DNA of 64,000 bases from NCBI GenBank assembly GCA_963576565.1, contig OY755040.1, positions 83,113,321 through 83,177,320 on the forward strand, written 5' to 3'. Numbering within the stretch: the stretch's first letter is position 1; every line of letters begins with the position of its first letter. This document shows positions 1 to 10,680 of this stretch, in pieces. Position numbers and translations under genes: made by a program. This DNA comes from Aspidapion aeneum (Eukaryota; Arthropoda; Insecta; Coleoptera; Brentidae). The notes beneath the pieces were generated by a model, which was not told the DNA's origin, did not search any database, and saw only the letters and a list, made by a program, of their open reading frames with translations.

Positions 1-1816
1 GTTACTTTCTGCGATTCGCAAGTCGTATTGCACTGGCTTTCATCCCCTCCTATTCGCTGGCACACCTTTGTTGGAAATCGAGTCAGTAGAATCCAAGAAA
101 TCATTCCCTCAAACTCATGGCGCTACATTCCTTCTGCTTTAAATGCAGCCGATATTGCGTCACGAGGGGCCACCCCCTCACAGCTCATTTCACATGACAT
201 GTGGTGGAACGCACCGTCGTTTTTGTGGTCTCCCGAAAACGAATGGCCCGATTTTCATAAGTCAAAAATGCCAATTGATTTCGGAGATATTAATCTGGAG
301 GAAAAGCCGAAGGTCTGTTGCATTGCGATAATTGACGTTAACTTCTTAGATCAGCTTCTTATCAAATATTCATCTATATCAAAAATTCAACGTATCATTT
401 GTTATGTCCTTCGAATAGTTAACCTTTTTCAAAACCATTCCTATCAAAAACCCACTAAGCCACCGGACCAAAAAATTATTTTTGAAAATATTGTTTTTCC
501 TACCACCGGTGAGATGCAAAGTGCGTTATACCTTCTTATCAAACGCGTTCAAGGTTCTTGCTTTTCTGAGCTTTTTTCCGCGTTATCTAAGGATAAACCA
601 ATACCGAAACCTTTTCGAAAACTTTCACCTTTTCTTGATGAAAATAATATCATTAGAGTCGGTGGCAGATTACAAAAATCTGACCTTTTGTCTTATTCTG
701 CAAAACACCCCGTCTTACTTTCGAGTAACCATCGTTTAACTACTCTTCTTATCGAGTCCACTCATAGACAATACCTTCATCCTGGGTTTAAAACATTACA
801 TAATCTGCTTTTACAGCAATTTTGGATATTATCTGCCAGACGGGCAATTCAAAGAATCATATCCAAGTGCTTGCAATGTTTTAGAATCAACCCTAAACCC
901 TATAGACCGCCCATAATGAGTTCTCTTCCCGCTCATCGAATCAATCAACTTAAACCTTTTTCGAGTGTAGCTATCGACTTTTGTGGACCTTTCTTTGTGA
1001 TTCCTCATCTTTACCGTGGTTGTAAAGCTTTCAAATCGTATGTCTGTGTGTTTGTCTGTACTGCCACACATTGCGTGCATTTGGAATTAACCATGGAACT
1101 GTCCACCGAAGGGTTTGTAGGTGCATTCCATCGATTCATTTCCAGACGTAACCAGTAATTTTATAGGGTTTCGTAACCAATTACTTGATTACGCAAGAAG
1201 TGCGTCCACCAGACTTTCTATTCGTTGGCATCTGGGACCCCCTCTCAGTCCACATTTCAATGGCCTGGCAGAAGCTGGCGTCAAAAGTTTTAAACTTCAC
1301 TTTGTTCGAGTTGTCGGCGACCAGAAGTTGTCCATCATGGAAATGTCCACCCTTACATGTCGCGTAGAAGCTGTACTTAATAGTCGCCCTTTATCTCCTG
1401 CCTCTTCAGACCCACACGATCTTCAACCTCTTACCCCTGGGCATTTTTTGACCCTTAAACCCCTTAATTCAGAAATTCCGGAGTCAGATTTGTCCGAGGT
1501 TTCCCTAAATCGGCTCTCGAGATGGCAACTAATCCAAAAACTACATAATGATTTTTGGAAACGGTATTCTGTAGAGTATTTGCATACGCTACAACAGCGA
1601 CACAAGTGGGCTGATTCGTCCCCAAATATCAAATTAAATGATTTGGTTATCATTATCATAACGAGTGATCACATCCAATCACCTTTGAAATGGCCAGTCG
1701 GTCGGGTCATCCAACTGCATCCCGGCGGAGACGGTCAAGTGCGTGTTGCGACGGTACGAACGGCTACCGGTGTTTACAAGCGGCCAGTTGTAAAACTGTG
1801 CCTCTTGCCGAATTAA
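1..1816 (+). pseudogene. BEL-1: BEL/Pao polyprotein, 3' part (RNase H-like end, integrase, DUF5641)
   Basis: The frame is open from base 1, so the gene continues off the left edge. It starts in the RNase H-like region (CDSQVVLHW) and passes an integrase zinc-binding module (a histidine pair, then CLQCF) and the first catalytic Asp (VAIDFCGPF). At about 1147 the sequence differs from BEL-2 and BEL-3: 33 bases are replaced by 4. This shifts the frame, gives a stop at 1158 and removes the segment with the second catalytic Asp (SDQGSN in the sister copies). The shifted frame (about 1121-1816) holds the catalytic Glu (HFNGLAEAGVKS) and a DUF5641-like tail ending RPVVKLCLLPN. In this family the parts are made as one Gag-Pol protein that copies RNA to DNA and inserts it. 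This copy cannot make a complete integrase. Confidence 0.92.
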
Positions 1817-2025
1817 AACTAATTTTCATTTTTCTACCTATTACCGGGTATTACAATAGGTTTTTCTTTATTATTTTTTTTTTTAATTTTTGTTTGTTTG
1901 TTTTGCCTCTTTCGGGTTTCGTTATCTCTAAATAAACTTACGATACTTATCTGTTTTCATTCATTTATATTTATCGGTCGATCATCTTTCTTATATCTAT
2001 ATCTGTCCGGTTGAGATTCTAAAAT

Positions 2026-2047
2026 TGTGTGTTTTGGAGGGCAGTTA
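2026..2047 (+). other. BEL-1 polypurine tract region
   Basis: A short purine-rich run (GGAGGGCAG) lies directly before the 3' LTR, where plus-strand DNA synthesis is primed in LTR elements. The same run sits beside the LTRs of BEL-2 and BEL-3. Position is by eye. Confidence 0.5.
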
Positions 2048-2513
2048 TGTTAGCTCCCGCTAAATTTCGCGGTTGTTTTTAATTTTAAAACCACACAATT
2101 GGATGACGGACAGAGTACATTTTCGCGCATTTCGACATGCGCACCAACAATCAGAGAGATCCTTTTCTACCGCCTCGAGAAAATGGCGTGTTAATTTACT
2201 TTCTCCAACATTTACAAATTTCTACACTTGAAAGTGCTCGATTTTGGTGTATTGAAGCATAGAACTGGAAACTTCAGCCCTTCAGCTACGTGGTGCCATC
2301 ATTAGATCCAGACAGGGGCCCCTTGGAACGTGGAGAAATTGGCTGCAAACTGGTGAGTGCTTTGTTTCTGATTTCCGTTGTGTGGTACCAACAATTAACC
2401 TATGGACCTTAATTATTTCGTGATTTCATATCAATATATTTATGTTTGTTCGCGCTTTCATTAATTAAAATATCTACAGTCCACTGCAGTTATCGTTTTT
2501 CTATCTGCGGGCA
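2048..2513 (+). repeat. BEL-1 3' LTR (466 bp)
   Basis: It begins TGTTAGCTCCCGC and ends CTGCGGGCA. The same 466-bp length is found in BEL-2 (27896-28361) and in the 5' LTR of BEL-3 (53051-53516). The inner boundary is set by BEL-3, whose internal region starts right after GGGCA. TG...CA ends are typical of LTRs. Confidence 0.88.
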
Positions 2514-3311
2514 AACAAGTGAGTTTGATATTAACTTTATTTAACTATGATTATATATTAATTTATATAATATCAAAATACGATTTTGTTTATTCTTTTA
2601 GTCCTGGTTTTTATCCCTCGTTTATCCCAAATTTACAAAAGTGCATAACTTGTATTTATTTTATCTTCTCCTTATCAAAATAATAAAGATATCAAAGTGG
2701 GCGGAGCCTCGGTTGTTCCTGGTCAAACCGTGGACCTAAATATGTTTTCGTGCTACAAAAACTAGCCAATCCGTGAAGAAGAAGAGGTTCGAAAGAGAAA
2801 TCATTGTCCTAATATCCTCGAAAATATAAATAATTAAACGTCCAAAATAAATGAAATGTATATCTAAATGTTTTAAAACTGTCCTTAAAACATCGTGAGT
2901 GGTTTGTGATATGGCAACGCCGCCATGCCCCAGAATTATACCGGGTTGATTGGATTAGAATGCTTTTCTCATTTCGTCTATTTATTGAACGTACGCGGTC
3001 GCTAAAACAGCTGATTTTTCAATTCAGAACGTAAATTGACAAAATTACCCAATTTCAAAGATGTTTTTATGTGATTTTTCCCGAACCCGTGATCTCAGAT
3101 TCCAATTACGATGCCTAAATAATGCAATGTGCGCAGTGCCTACAATAACACGATGGAATGCCTCCTCTATAAGGTAACTTTCTGGACAATATGTAACCTC
3201 AAAACCCAGCTCTATAAAATACCCTTAATGTCTGTATAGAAAAACGAATCGAATAGTTTTGGTTATTTACAGAAATAAAACAAATATGTAACGTGTGCCT
3301 TAAACGTAAAA
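2514..3311. other. Intergenic, no gene seen
   Basis: AT-rich sequence. The first 41 bases repeat the flank of BEL-2 (see findings). I find no coding frame, RNA gene or repeat end that I can support in the rest. Confidence 0.5.
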
Positions 3312-3920
3312 ATGACACGTTACAGCAACTTAAGTACCATCGAGTCATTAAGAGCGCTGGAACTAGTCAAATTTTGGGCGAGTTTTATTAAATGCATACC
3401 GGAGATCAAAACCTTACAGGAACTTAGTTTTCAAGATATTGATAAATATACCATATAGAATAAATTTAAAATTTTTAAAGACTTCCCTCAATTGCAAACA
3501 TTAAATATAGATTGTGACAGAAGGTGTATTGAATTCCACACATTTGAGAACTTAAAGAGATTTGACAACTTAAGACATTTATCATTGGTGAAACTCGGAA
3601 ATGTGCATACTTTCTATGTTCAATTTTTCACCTGCTTTAATAATTTGGAATCCTTGGAGCTTATTATTGAAGTTTTTGCCAGTTAATCTGACAATTTTAA
3701 TTACTTGCCAAAATTAAAACGATTAAGATTAGAAAGAGCCGTGTTAATTAATGAAGAAGTTATAAACCCATTAAAACACCTAAAATCGCTCACAAGACTT
3801 AAATTAATTGATGAAGGTGCCAATATTTTATCGGGCTCTGTTGATCTTCTTTTTGCCTGGTCTTTATCATATTACACCCATGTAAAGGAACTTCTGATTG
3901 TTCCCGAGAATTTTTATTAA
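3312..3920 (+). pseudogene. Leucine-rich-repeat-like pseudogene
   Basis: From ATG 3312 one reading frame stays coherent for 203 codons with stops at 3456 (TAG), 3684 (TAA) and 3918 (TAA). It reads as repeated leucine-rich segments such as LPKLKRLRLERAVLI, LKHLKSLTRLKLID and FENLKRFDNLRHLSLVKL, spaced like LRR units of roughly 24-27 residues. LRR proteins usually bind other proteins, but nothing here shows a partner. A shared frame across two internal stops with no frameshift suggests a recently dead copy or part of a larger gene family. No LINE or LTR motif is visible in it. This is the only part of the window that looks like host-derived coding sequence. Family assignment beyond LRR-like is not possible. 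Confidence 0.55.
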
Positions 3921-4344
3921 AGCGGTCTATTTATTAAATAATTAAGCGAATCAAACATTACTACTTTTATCTTGGGAATTAAAGTAAAGATTATTATGAG
4001 TTGTCTTATGGTATGGCTTGGCAAGGCACCTAATAGTATAAGAGCCCAGTAGGATTTTGGGCTTGAATTGCAAACCGATACTAATATATTTTAGTCGATT
4101 CGTCATAAGACCGTGTCCCAAAAAAAATCCTGCATAAACAACCCGCCATCTTTGTTTAAACATGGCAAAAAGAAGTATGAATCAAATTTACGTAACTTTT
4201 TTATTATGACATCGATTTTACTCAAACAAATTGTGATTAGCTTCTACTATAATTGCCTCTCCAAAATACGATCAATACTTTGTTTTTTATTTGTCTCTAT
4301 ACTGTAAATTCTGTAAGTTCCTCAAATACCCTGTTTTTTTCTTA

Positions 4345-4348
<4 letters not shown>
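3921..4348. other. Spacer, nothing recognised
   Basis: AT-rich; short open frames on both strands have no recognisable motif. Confidence 0.4.

Positions 4349-4429
<81 letters not shown>
4349..4429. repeat. (TA)n microsatellite
   Basis: About 80 bases of nearly pure TA dinucleotides with one G interruption, directly next to the 3' end of the RTE-like fragment. Confidence 0.95.
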
Positions 4430-4431
<2 letters not shown>

Positions 4432-4436
4432 CGGTT

Positions 4437-4604
4437 TCACAACGTTCTACGTCTTCCGATACCCAATCTCCACTCGTTTCTGTTTGCCCATAATTCATCA
4501 TCTAGGCCTCTTATTCTTATTTCACTGTCTATTCCTTCTCTCCAGCTTCTCCTCGGCCTTCCTCGTTTTCTTCGGCCAATTGGTTTCCATTGTAATATTT
4601 GTGT
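4437..4604 (-). pseudogene. RTE-like LINE ORF2, C-terminal fragment
   Basis: On the minus strand this reads LQWKP, GRRKRGRPRRSWREGI, then RNEWR and ends RRRTL-stop. A K/R-rich GRP motif, a Trp, then an R..W pair near the stop is the usual C-terminal end of RTE/CR1-type endonuclease-reverse transcriptase ORFs. Only about 55 codons remain. The 3' end abuts a TA microsatellite, as expected for LINE ends in repeats. Everything upstream (endonuclease, RT) is missing, so it is a 5'-truncated copy. Confidence 0.6.
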
Positions 4605-4639
4605 GTGTGTAATATTGGTGGTGTGGGTCGTTGATATTA

Positions 4640-4849
4640 CCATGCTCTGATTGATGTTTAGTCGATTAAGAGGATGGGAATCCAACTTCTGCTGTGTCTG
4701 CCTCCTCGAGTGGTGGCCATTTATGGCCATCCGGCACCACTGGATGTCGGTGATATTAAGGCCTTTTAGGACTTGATAACCAAAGACGCCTGGGGTCTTG
4801 GGGGGACCTGGCAGTAGGAATAAAATGCTGACTAGCCGACCGGCTTACT
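4640..4849 (+). other. Probable 5' UTR of the R1/LOA-like LINE
   Basis: GC-richer sequence unlike its AT-rich left neighbour leads into ORF1. The exact 5' end is not visible because no target duplication could be found. Confidence 0.4.
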
Positions 4850-5263
4850 ATGAGTAATAAAAATATTTTTGTACCCCAGGTGAGTACTAATCTCACCGGT
4901 AGTTCAGATCGGGTTAAAGCCCTGGTTGCTGCCGCTGGCCCCATGGATTCTGGGGAGGGCCAATCACTCGTTAACCCTCACGGAGGAGGTAAAAACTCCG
5001 AAGGAGAAGCAGTGCCGAATAGGCCTGCAAGATCCAACCAACAAAGGAGTGCCGAAGAGGCCCCCATGGAGCTGGAGGTCATACCAACTCCAGCTCCAAC
5101 CCCATCACCAGATCTTGAGTGGAAAAATCAACTGCTCAAAAGCGACGGTGACAACACTGACAAGGGCTCCAATATGAATGCCCGAACTCAGAACATACAA
5201 AACCAAAAAATGTTTGGATCATGGCAGGCGCACAACAACGAGAACATCAAGGCCTGCACTTGA
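4850..5263 (+). CDS. R1/LOA-like LINE ORF1 remnant (137 aa)
   Basis: ATG at 4850; stop at 5261. The product is Pro-, Ser- and Asn-rich (PTPAPTPSPDLEW) with no predicted membrane segment. It overlaps the next frame by about 40 bases, as ORF1 and ORF2 do in this LINE group. ORF1 proteins in the group bind the element RNA and usually run to several hundred residues with CCHC zinc knuckles. None is present, so this ORF1 has probably lost its middle and end. The assignment rests on position before the endonuclease. Confidence 0.5.
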   Translation: MSNKNIFVPQVSTNLTGSSDRVKALVAAAGPMDSGEGQSLVNPHGGGKNSEGEAVPNRPARSNQQRSAEEAPMELEVIPTPAPTPSPDLEWKNQLLKSDGDNTDKGSNMNARTQNIQNQKMFGSWQAHNNENIKACT

Positions 5264-6795
5264 TACAAGTAAATCTACGCCATACCAAGACTGCAACGTA
5301 CACTCTTGGTAGAGTTTTCAAGCAGCAGAGGCTGGACATTGCCCTGTTGCAAGAACCGTGGCTATCAAGTACGAACCAAGTAGCCGAACTCTTGGTAACA
5401 TCATCACACATACTCAGGTATTAGACCACGAGCATCTATTCTTATAAGAAAAGATATTAACTACTTTGTCCTCTCAGATTTCTGTACCGATGACCTAGTA
5501 GCGCTACGATTAATCGTCCCCGGTGAGCAAGGCATGACAGAACTAGTCGTCTGCTCAGCATATTTCCCGGGTGACAGAGAAGCACCACTGCCTCCCACTG
5601 CAGAGGCAGCTAACCTGATTGCATACTGCAAAGAGAGGAACGTACAGCTCATCCTGTGATGCGAACGCGCACCACACAGTGTGGGGCAGCACATACATCA
5701 ACAGAAAGGGTGACCATCTGTTCCACTACATTATAGGGGAGGGGCTTTTTGTAAATAATGTTGGCTCCAAACCAACCTTTGTCGGTCAAAATAGGGCAGA
5801 GGTACTAGATCTAACAATAAGCGCAAAACTAATTAGCAATAAGATCACTGACTGGAGGGTTACAGATGAGCCCTCTCTGTCAGACAACAATCATATACAA
5901 TTCACCATCGGTATGGGATCTACAAAAACAATTAGATACAGAGACCCAAAAAGCACAGATTGGAGTGGATATGTCAGATCCCTCCAAGAAAAGCTAAACT
6001 CAGCAATGACCGACGTGTGGGATCGTGATAAAACAGAAATGGCCTCTGAACAACTAAGGGAGGCTATTATAACCGCGTATCACGAAAATTCCCCTCTTAA
6101 AACCAAAATTGATAATCGCGGTATGTCTTGGTGGAACAATTCTTTGTTCAAAAAAAGAAAAGTGGTTAGACGCCTATTTAATCGGGCAAAGGAGACGGGC
6201 AACTGGGAAAGCTACCGTGCCTCCCTCAACGAATATAACAAACAAATCAGAAGTGCCAAAAGAGAGTCATGGAGGCGGTTCTGTCATGGGATCACAAAGC
6301 TTCCGGACACAACTCGAATCCATAATGTAAAGTGCCAGTAAACAAACTTGGCGCAATAAAGCTCTCTGATGGCACCTTCACAAAATCTGAAAGGGAATCC
6401 CTGGAGGCACTGGCAGAGCATCATTTCCCAGGAAGCACACTCCTTGAAAACGGGAATATTCCTGAGCAATTGACCCATGGACATCGCCCAAAACAGGCGG
6501 ATTGGAAAATTGCAAAATAAATTTTCAATTCAAATACGATCAAAATGGCGTTCACGTCTTTTGAACCATACAAATCATCGGGCCTAGATGATATTCTTCA
6601 CTTGCTAGTACAAAAAGGCCTGGAAGTGCTAGTACCTTGCCTGGTGAAACTGTATAGAGCCAGCCTAGCATGGAATTATATTCCCACCAGCTGGACTAAA
6701 GTTAAAGTAGTTTACATACCTAAGGCGCGTCGGGCAGATAATACTCCAAAATCGCTTCGGCCCATAAGCCTTACCTTTTTTCTGTTGAAAGGCTT
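5221..6795 (+). pseudogene. R1/LOA-like LINE ORF2, 5' half: endonuclease and start of RT
   Basis: ATG 5221 opens an APE-type endonuclease: IQVNLRHTK, then LLQEPW with the catalytic Glu, CDANAHHTVWGST and SDNNHIQF. The frame breaks near 5420, near 5655 and near 6330, with a further stop at 6518-6520. The RT begins in the frame from 6545 (SSGLDDI, LRPISLT) and is cut at 6795 by the 37.9-kb insertion. The other half is at 44732. The endonuclease nicks the target and the RT copies the element RNA at the nick. The RNase H in the 3' half points to the R1/LOA/I group rather than plain Jockey. Several frameshifts make it dead. Confidence 0.85.
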
Positions 6796-8560
6796 TACTA
6801 CAAGAGCCGGTGACACAGAACTCTACGTTATCAGTACCAAAATAATTCACCGTCAAATAGTGTCATATTATCCTTCAAATATATGTGCCTACTTTAGTTA
6901 ATAACGAGACGTGGCCTGAAGTCGCTAATTAAGCAAATTGTATGAAAAGATTTACAGGTTCGTTAACATCTTATACTATCAGTTTAGACTCTATTGCAAG
7001 TATGTCATATAAACCCATTTATAAAAATATGATGATGCTGCCACACCTCACTCCAGCTGAAGGACAGACACACGCACTTAAATAAAATTTCGCCCCTGGT
7101 TAAACCTACATAATCTAAAAACATTATATTATTAATATTTTTTGTTGGCACATGTGTCATTTGCGCCCCCTTATATATGTGTCTTATGATGCCTTGTTGC
7201 TGCCTGGCTGCTGACAAGGCACACCATCTAGACTATAAAGGTTTTTAAGATCCACCAAGTTGAAAAGAGTTTTTTTTTATAAAATAGCTGTCATATAGGT
7301 CCCGTAAGTTTAAAATAACTATGCTGCCCAACCTCCATTTACTATAAGCTGGGCACACCTATAAAAATTTTAAAATATTTTACTTTCAAGCCACATCATG
7401 TAGTAATTAATAATTGTCTATGCTGTCAGACATCCGCCTGATCTAAGAACAGGCTCACCTCCTATAAATATATTTGAGGCTGAAACTCATCTACACCCCA
7501 AAATAACAAGATCATTTTTAATGTGTGTCATATGGATCATCAAATAATAATTTGGATATGCTGCCAAACATCTGCCTCACCAAAGGACTGGCACACCTTC
7601 TATATTTATAATTGAGGCTGAACTCATCTATATCACTAAATATCAAGATAGTTTTTTATTATTGTTTGTCAAATAACAAAATGACTATGGTGCCAAAAAT
7701 TTGCCTGAAAGAACGACTGGCAAACGTCCTATAATTATACTTGAGGCTCAAAGTCATCTACATCATTAAAAAGCAAGACGGTTTTTAATTACTGTGTGTC
7801 ATATGGACCCTCAAATACTAAGTTGACTATGCTTTCAAACATCAGCCTGATTGAAGGACTGGCACACCTCCGTTATTTATAATTGAAGCTGAACTCATTT
7901 AAATCACTAAATATCAAGAAAGTATTTTATTATTGTTTGTCATATGGACCCTTAAATAATAAAATGACTATGGTGCCAAAATAAATATATATTATCCTTG
8001 AGGCTCAAAGTTATCTACATCATTAAAAAGGAAGACGGTTTTTAATTACTTTGTGTCATATGGATCCTCAAATACTAAGTTGACTATACTGCCAAACATC
8101 AGCCTGATTGAAGGACTGGCACACCTCTTATAATTATATTTAGGCATAAACCTAACCTACACCACTAAGTACCACGATGGTTTTTAATTTTTATATGTCA
8201 TATGGACTCTCAAATAATAAATTCACTTTGCTGCCTAACATCTGCTTGACTAAAGGATTGGCTCACCTCATGTAGTAATATTTGAGACCGAAACTTATCT
8301 ACATCACTAAATACAAAGATGGGTTTTAATTATTCTGTGGCATATGGACCCCTCAAATAATAAATTCACTATGGTTCCAAACACTGGTCTGATCGAACGA
8401 CTGGCACACCTCTTGTACATATTTTTAAGGTAGAAGGGTTAGCTATTTACATAATTAAATACGAAGAAAGTTTCTCATTTTCTGTTTCATATGGCCCAAC
8501 AAGCACGACATTTCCAAATTGTGCACTTACTTACGAATTTAGAGTTATAATAATCGCTCT
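6796..8560. repeat. Left terminal inverted repeat with ~135-bp subrepeats
   Basis: From about 7030 a diverged unit recurs roughly every 120-145 bases, marked by TATGCTGCCAAACATC followed by GGACTGGCACACCTC and by GTCATATGGACCCTCAAATA. Clear starts are near 7420, 7558, 7687, 7828, 7966, 8087, 8227 and 8371. The unit appears inverted in the right arm. No coding frame. Confidence 0.75.
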
Positions 8561-8626
8561 GCAGCCAATTAAGAGTATATAGTAGGACTTTTTTCCTTTT
8601 TGTTTCATTTTAGTTCTCTGCTTATA

Positions 8627-9550
8627 GACCAGTCAAATTGCACTTTGAGAGAAAAAAAAATTATTAGCTGAAGCATTGAAAATTGTAGAGCGGCGAGAAA
8701 CGAAGTTAAAAAAAAATAAATGTGTGAGCTGGGGCGTTTCGTGTTAGGCTTGTGGGGGTAAAAAGGGCCAAGGAATCGTATTATTGCGATTTCCGGCCAA
8801 AGTTGAGGTTGGAGAAAAAAGTGACACACATAAAAGTCATAAGTCATAAAATTATCAAAAAAAAAAATTTATGTGATTTTTTACATAACCTTAAAATGTT
8901 CGAGAAAAATTAAAAAACCGTATTTTTTTTGTTTTTTATTTTTTCAGTCGGTTTAACAAAACTTGGTAGGAGTAGAGATCTTTGGGTGCTAAATGTTTAC
9001 AATATTTTACAAACAGAAAAATTAAGGAGTTTAAGATATTTGTTTTTTTCGATCAAAAACATTTTTTATTTTAATTGAAATTTCATCTTTAGAAAATCAT
9101 TGTATCTAGTTCTGCTTGTACTCACTTTTTGACATGATGATATAGTTTTTGTCGACAAAAAAAATAATAGTCGTCATTTAAAAACATGTCCGAAAAAGGC
9201 AAAAACTTGTCACAATATTTTATAGTTAAGTTATTGTAGTTATTTTATGGCTAAAAAAAATTACGTTTTTTTATTTTTCTCGAACATTTTGAGGTTGTGT
9301 AAAAAATGACATCTACAAATGTTTTAGACAATTTTATGGCCTATGACTTTTCTTTATGTCACTTTTTTCTCCGACAACTTTCGCCGGAAATTGCAATAAT
9401 ATGATTCCCCGCCCCTTTTTACCCCCCCAAACCTAACCTGCAACGCCACTACTCACGCATTTATTTTTTTTAACTACAATTTCCAATGCTTTAAGTCCTG
9501 TTAATAATTTTCTTTTTTTTTGCCTTAAAATATGGTAATTTTTACTAGCC
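8627..9550. mobile_element. Long-hairpin MITE, TA-flanked (924 bp)
   Basis: About 300 bases at each end are inverted copies (for example the plus-strand AATTTATGTGATTTTTTACA region near 8870 against GTGTAAAAAATGACATC near 9300, and the GGGGGTAAAAAGGGCC region against CCCCTTTTTACCCCCCC). Ends read GACCAGT and, reversed, GGCTAGT, each beside TA. A TA duplication is typical of Tc1/mariner-type non-autonomous elements. No transposase frame. Confidence 0.65.
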
Positions 9551-9813
9551 TATTAAAATTGAGTCCATCCTCTGATACAGGTTTGTCAGCGGATCCCGGT
9601 TTTTTTTTAGCAGTGTGCTCTTTATTTATTTATTTATATCATTAAAAAGGACCATTGGCATTTATTATAAATTTTAGCTCACACATATACTATACTATAG
9701 TAGTGTGAGCTATGGTGATCCTAATTTTTTCGAGAAAAAAAAAGTTGCTCCGATTTCACAAATTTTTATATATCTTTGCGTTTCAGATGATTTTGAAACT
9801 TTTTTGTCGCGCC

Positions 9814-9844
9814 GTCTGTCTGTCTGTCTGTCTGTCTGTCTGTA

Positions 9845-9875
<31 letters not shown>
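9814..9875. repeat. (GTCT)n microsatellite
   Basis: About 15 copies of the tetranucleotide with one A interruption. Open frames across it on both strands are low-complexity artefacts. Confidence 0.95.
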
Positions 9876-10000
9876 AACGACCAACGCGCATAACTCAAAA
9901 ACCGCCAATTTTAATGAAACTTGGTACCTAGGCTGGGTCTTGCGTCGAGATGGTCCCATTTAAAAATGAACAAAATCCACCGAACACAAGCCAAATAAAA

Positions 10001-10350
10001 GGGTGGGGGAAGATTTAAAAAATTAGAGTTTATGTGAAAATATGGCGTGTGTGATATCAAACGAAAGGTAATTGAGTATGGAGTTAAACAAAATACATTT
10101 TATTCTTTTTTTCTTCAAAAAGGGTGGGGGTAGATTTCAAAAATTAGAGTTTACGTGCAAATATGGCGTGTGTGATATCAAACGAAAGGTAATTGAGTCC
10201 GGAGTTAAACAAAATACATTTTAGTTTTTGTTTTTTTAAGGGTGGGGGTAGATTTTAAAAATTTGAGTTTAAGTCAAAACATGGCTTGTGTGGTATCAAA
10301 CAAAAGGTAATTTAGTCAAGTTGAATAAGATATATTTCAGGTTTTAGTTT
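10001..10350 (+). repeat. Three direct repeats of ~118-121 bp
   Basis: Units start with GGGTGGGG at 10001, 10122 and 10239. Each holds AGAGTTTA...GTGAAAATATGGCGTGTGTG and ATCAAACGAAAGGTAATT, the third most diverged. Confidence 0.85.
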
Positions 10351-10680
10351 TATTAGCTCGCACGTACACTATAACTAAAGTAACTAGTGTGAGCTTAGGG
10401 GCCCATATATTGGCAGAGTATTTTTAATGATTTGCTTTTCTTGCTATAAACTAAAAACGTTATGATCTTTTTATTAATTAAAATAAATTATTATTAATAA
10501 ATAAATTATAATGACCAACAAATAAAATTTTGGAAAACAGGACTTGCTAATAGGTACAACTTATAGATAACGAAACTTCTGCATGTTTGTGCAATGTAAA
10601 ACCTTAATAATAACCCTATTGAAATAAATATTGAAAAAATATATTTATATCAAATTAACTGTAGCTGTGGTCAAAGACTA

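Larger units (their letters stand above)
9676..10395. mobile_element. Element bounded by two AGCTCACAC hairpins
   Basis: Both ends are short hairpins: AGCTCACAC...GTGTGAGCT at 9676-9711 and AGCTCGCAC...GTGTGAGCT at 10355-10395. Between them lie a (GTCT)n tract and three direct repeats. The paired hairpins suggest one mobile unit, of unknown class. Confidence 0.45.

Noticed and set aside
4756..4944. Antisense frame over the LINE 5' region
   Set aside because: No motif; it overlaps the UTR and ORF1 of the LINE.
7020..8560. Possible CRISPR-like array
   Set aside because: Units are long, diverged and without regular spacers, and the genome is eukaryotic.
9705..9963. Open frames rich in Ser-Val-Cys-Leu or Thr-Asp-Arg-Gln
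   Set aside because: They read through the (GTCT)n microsatellite.
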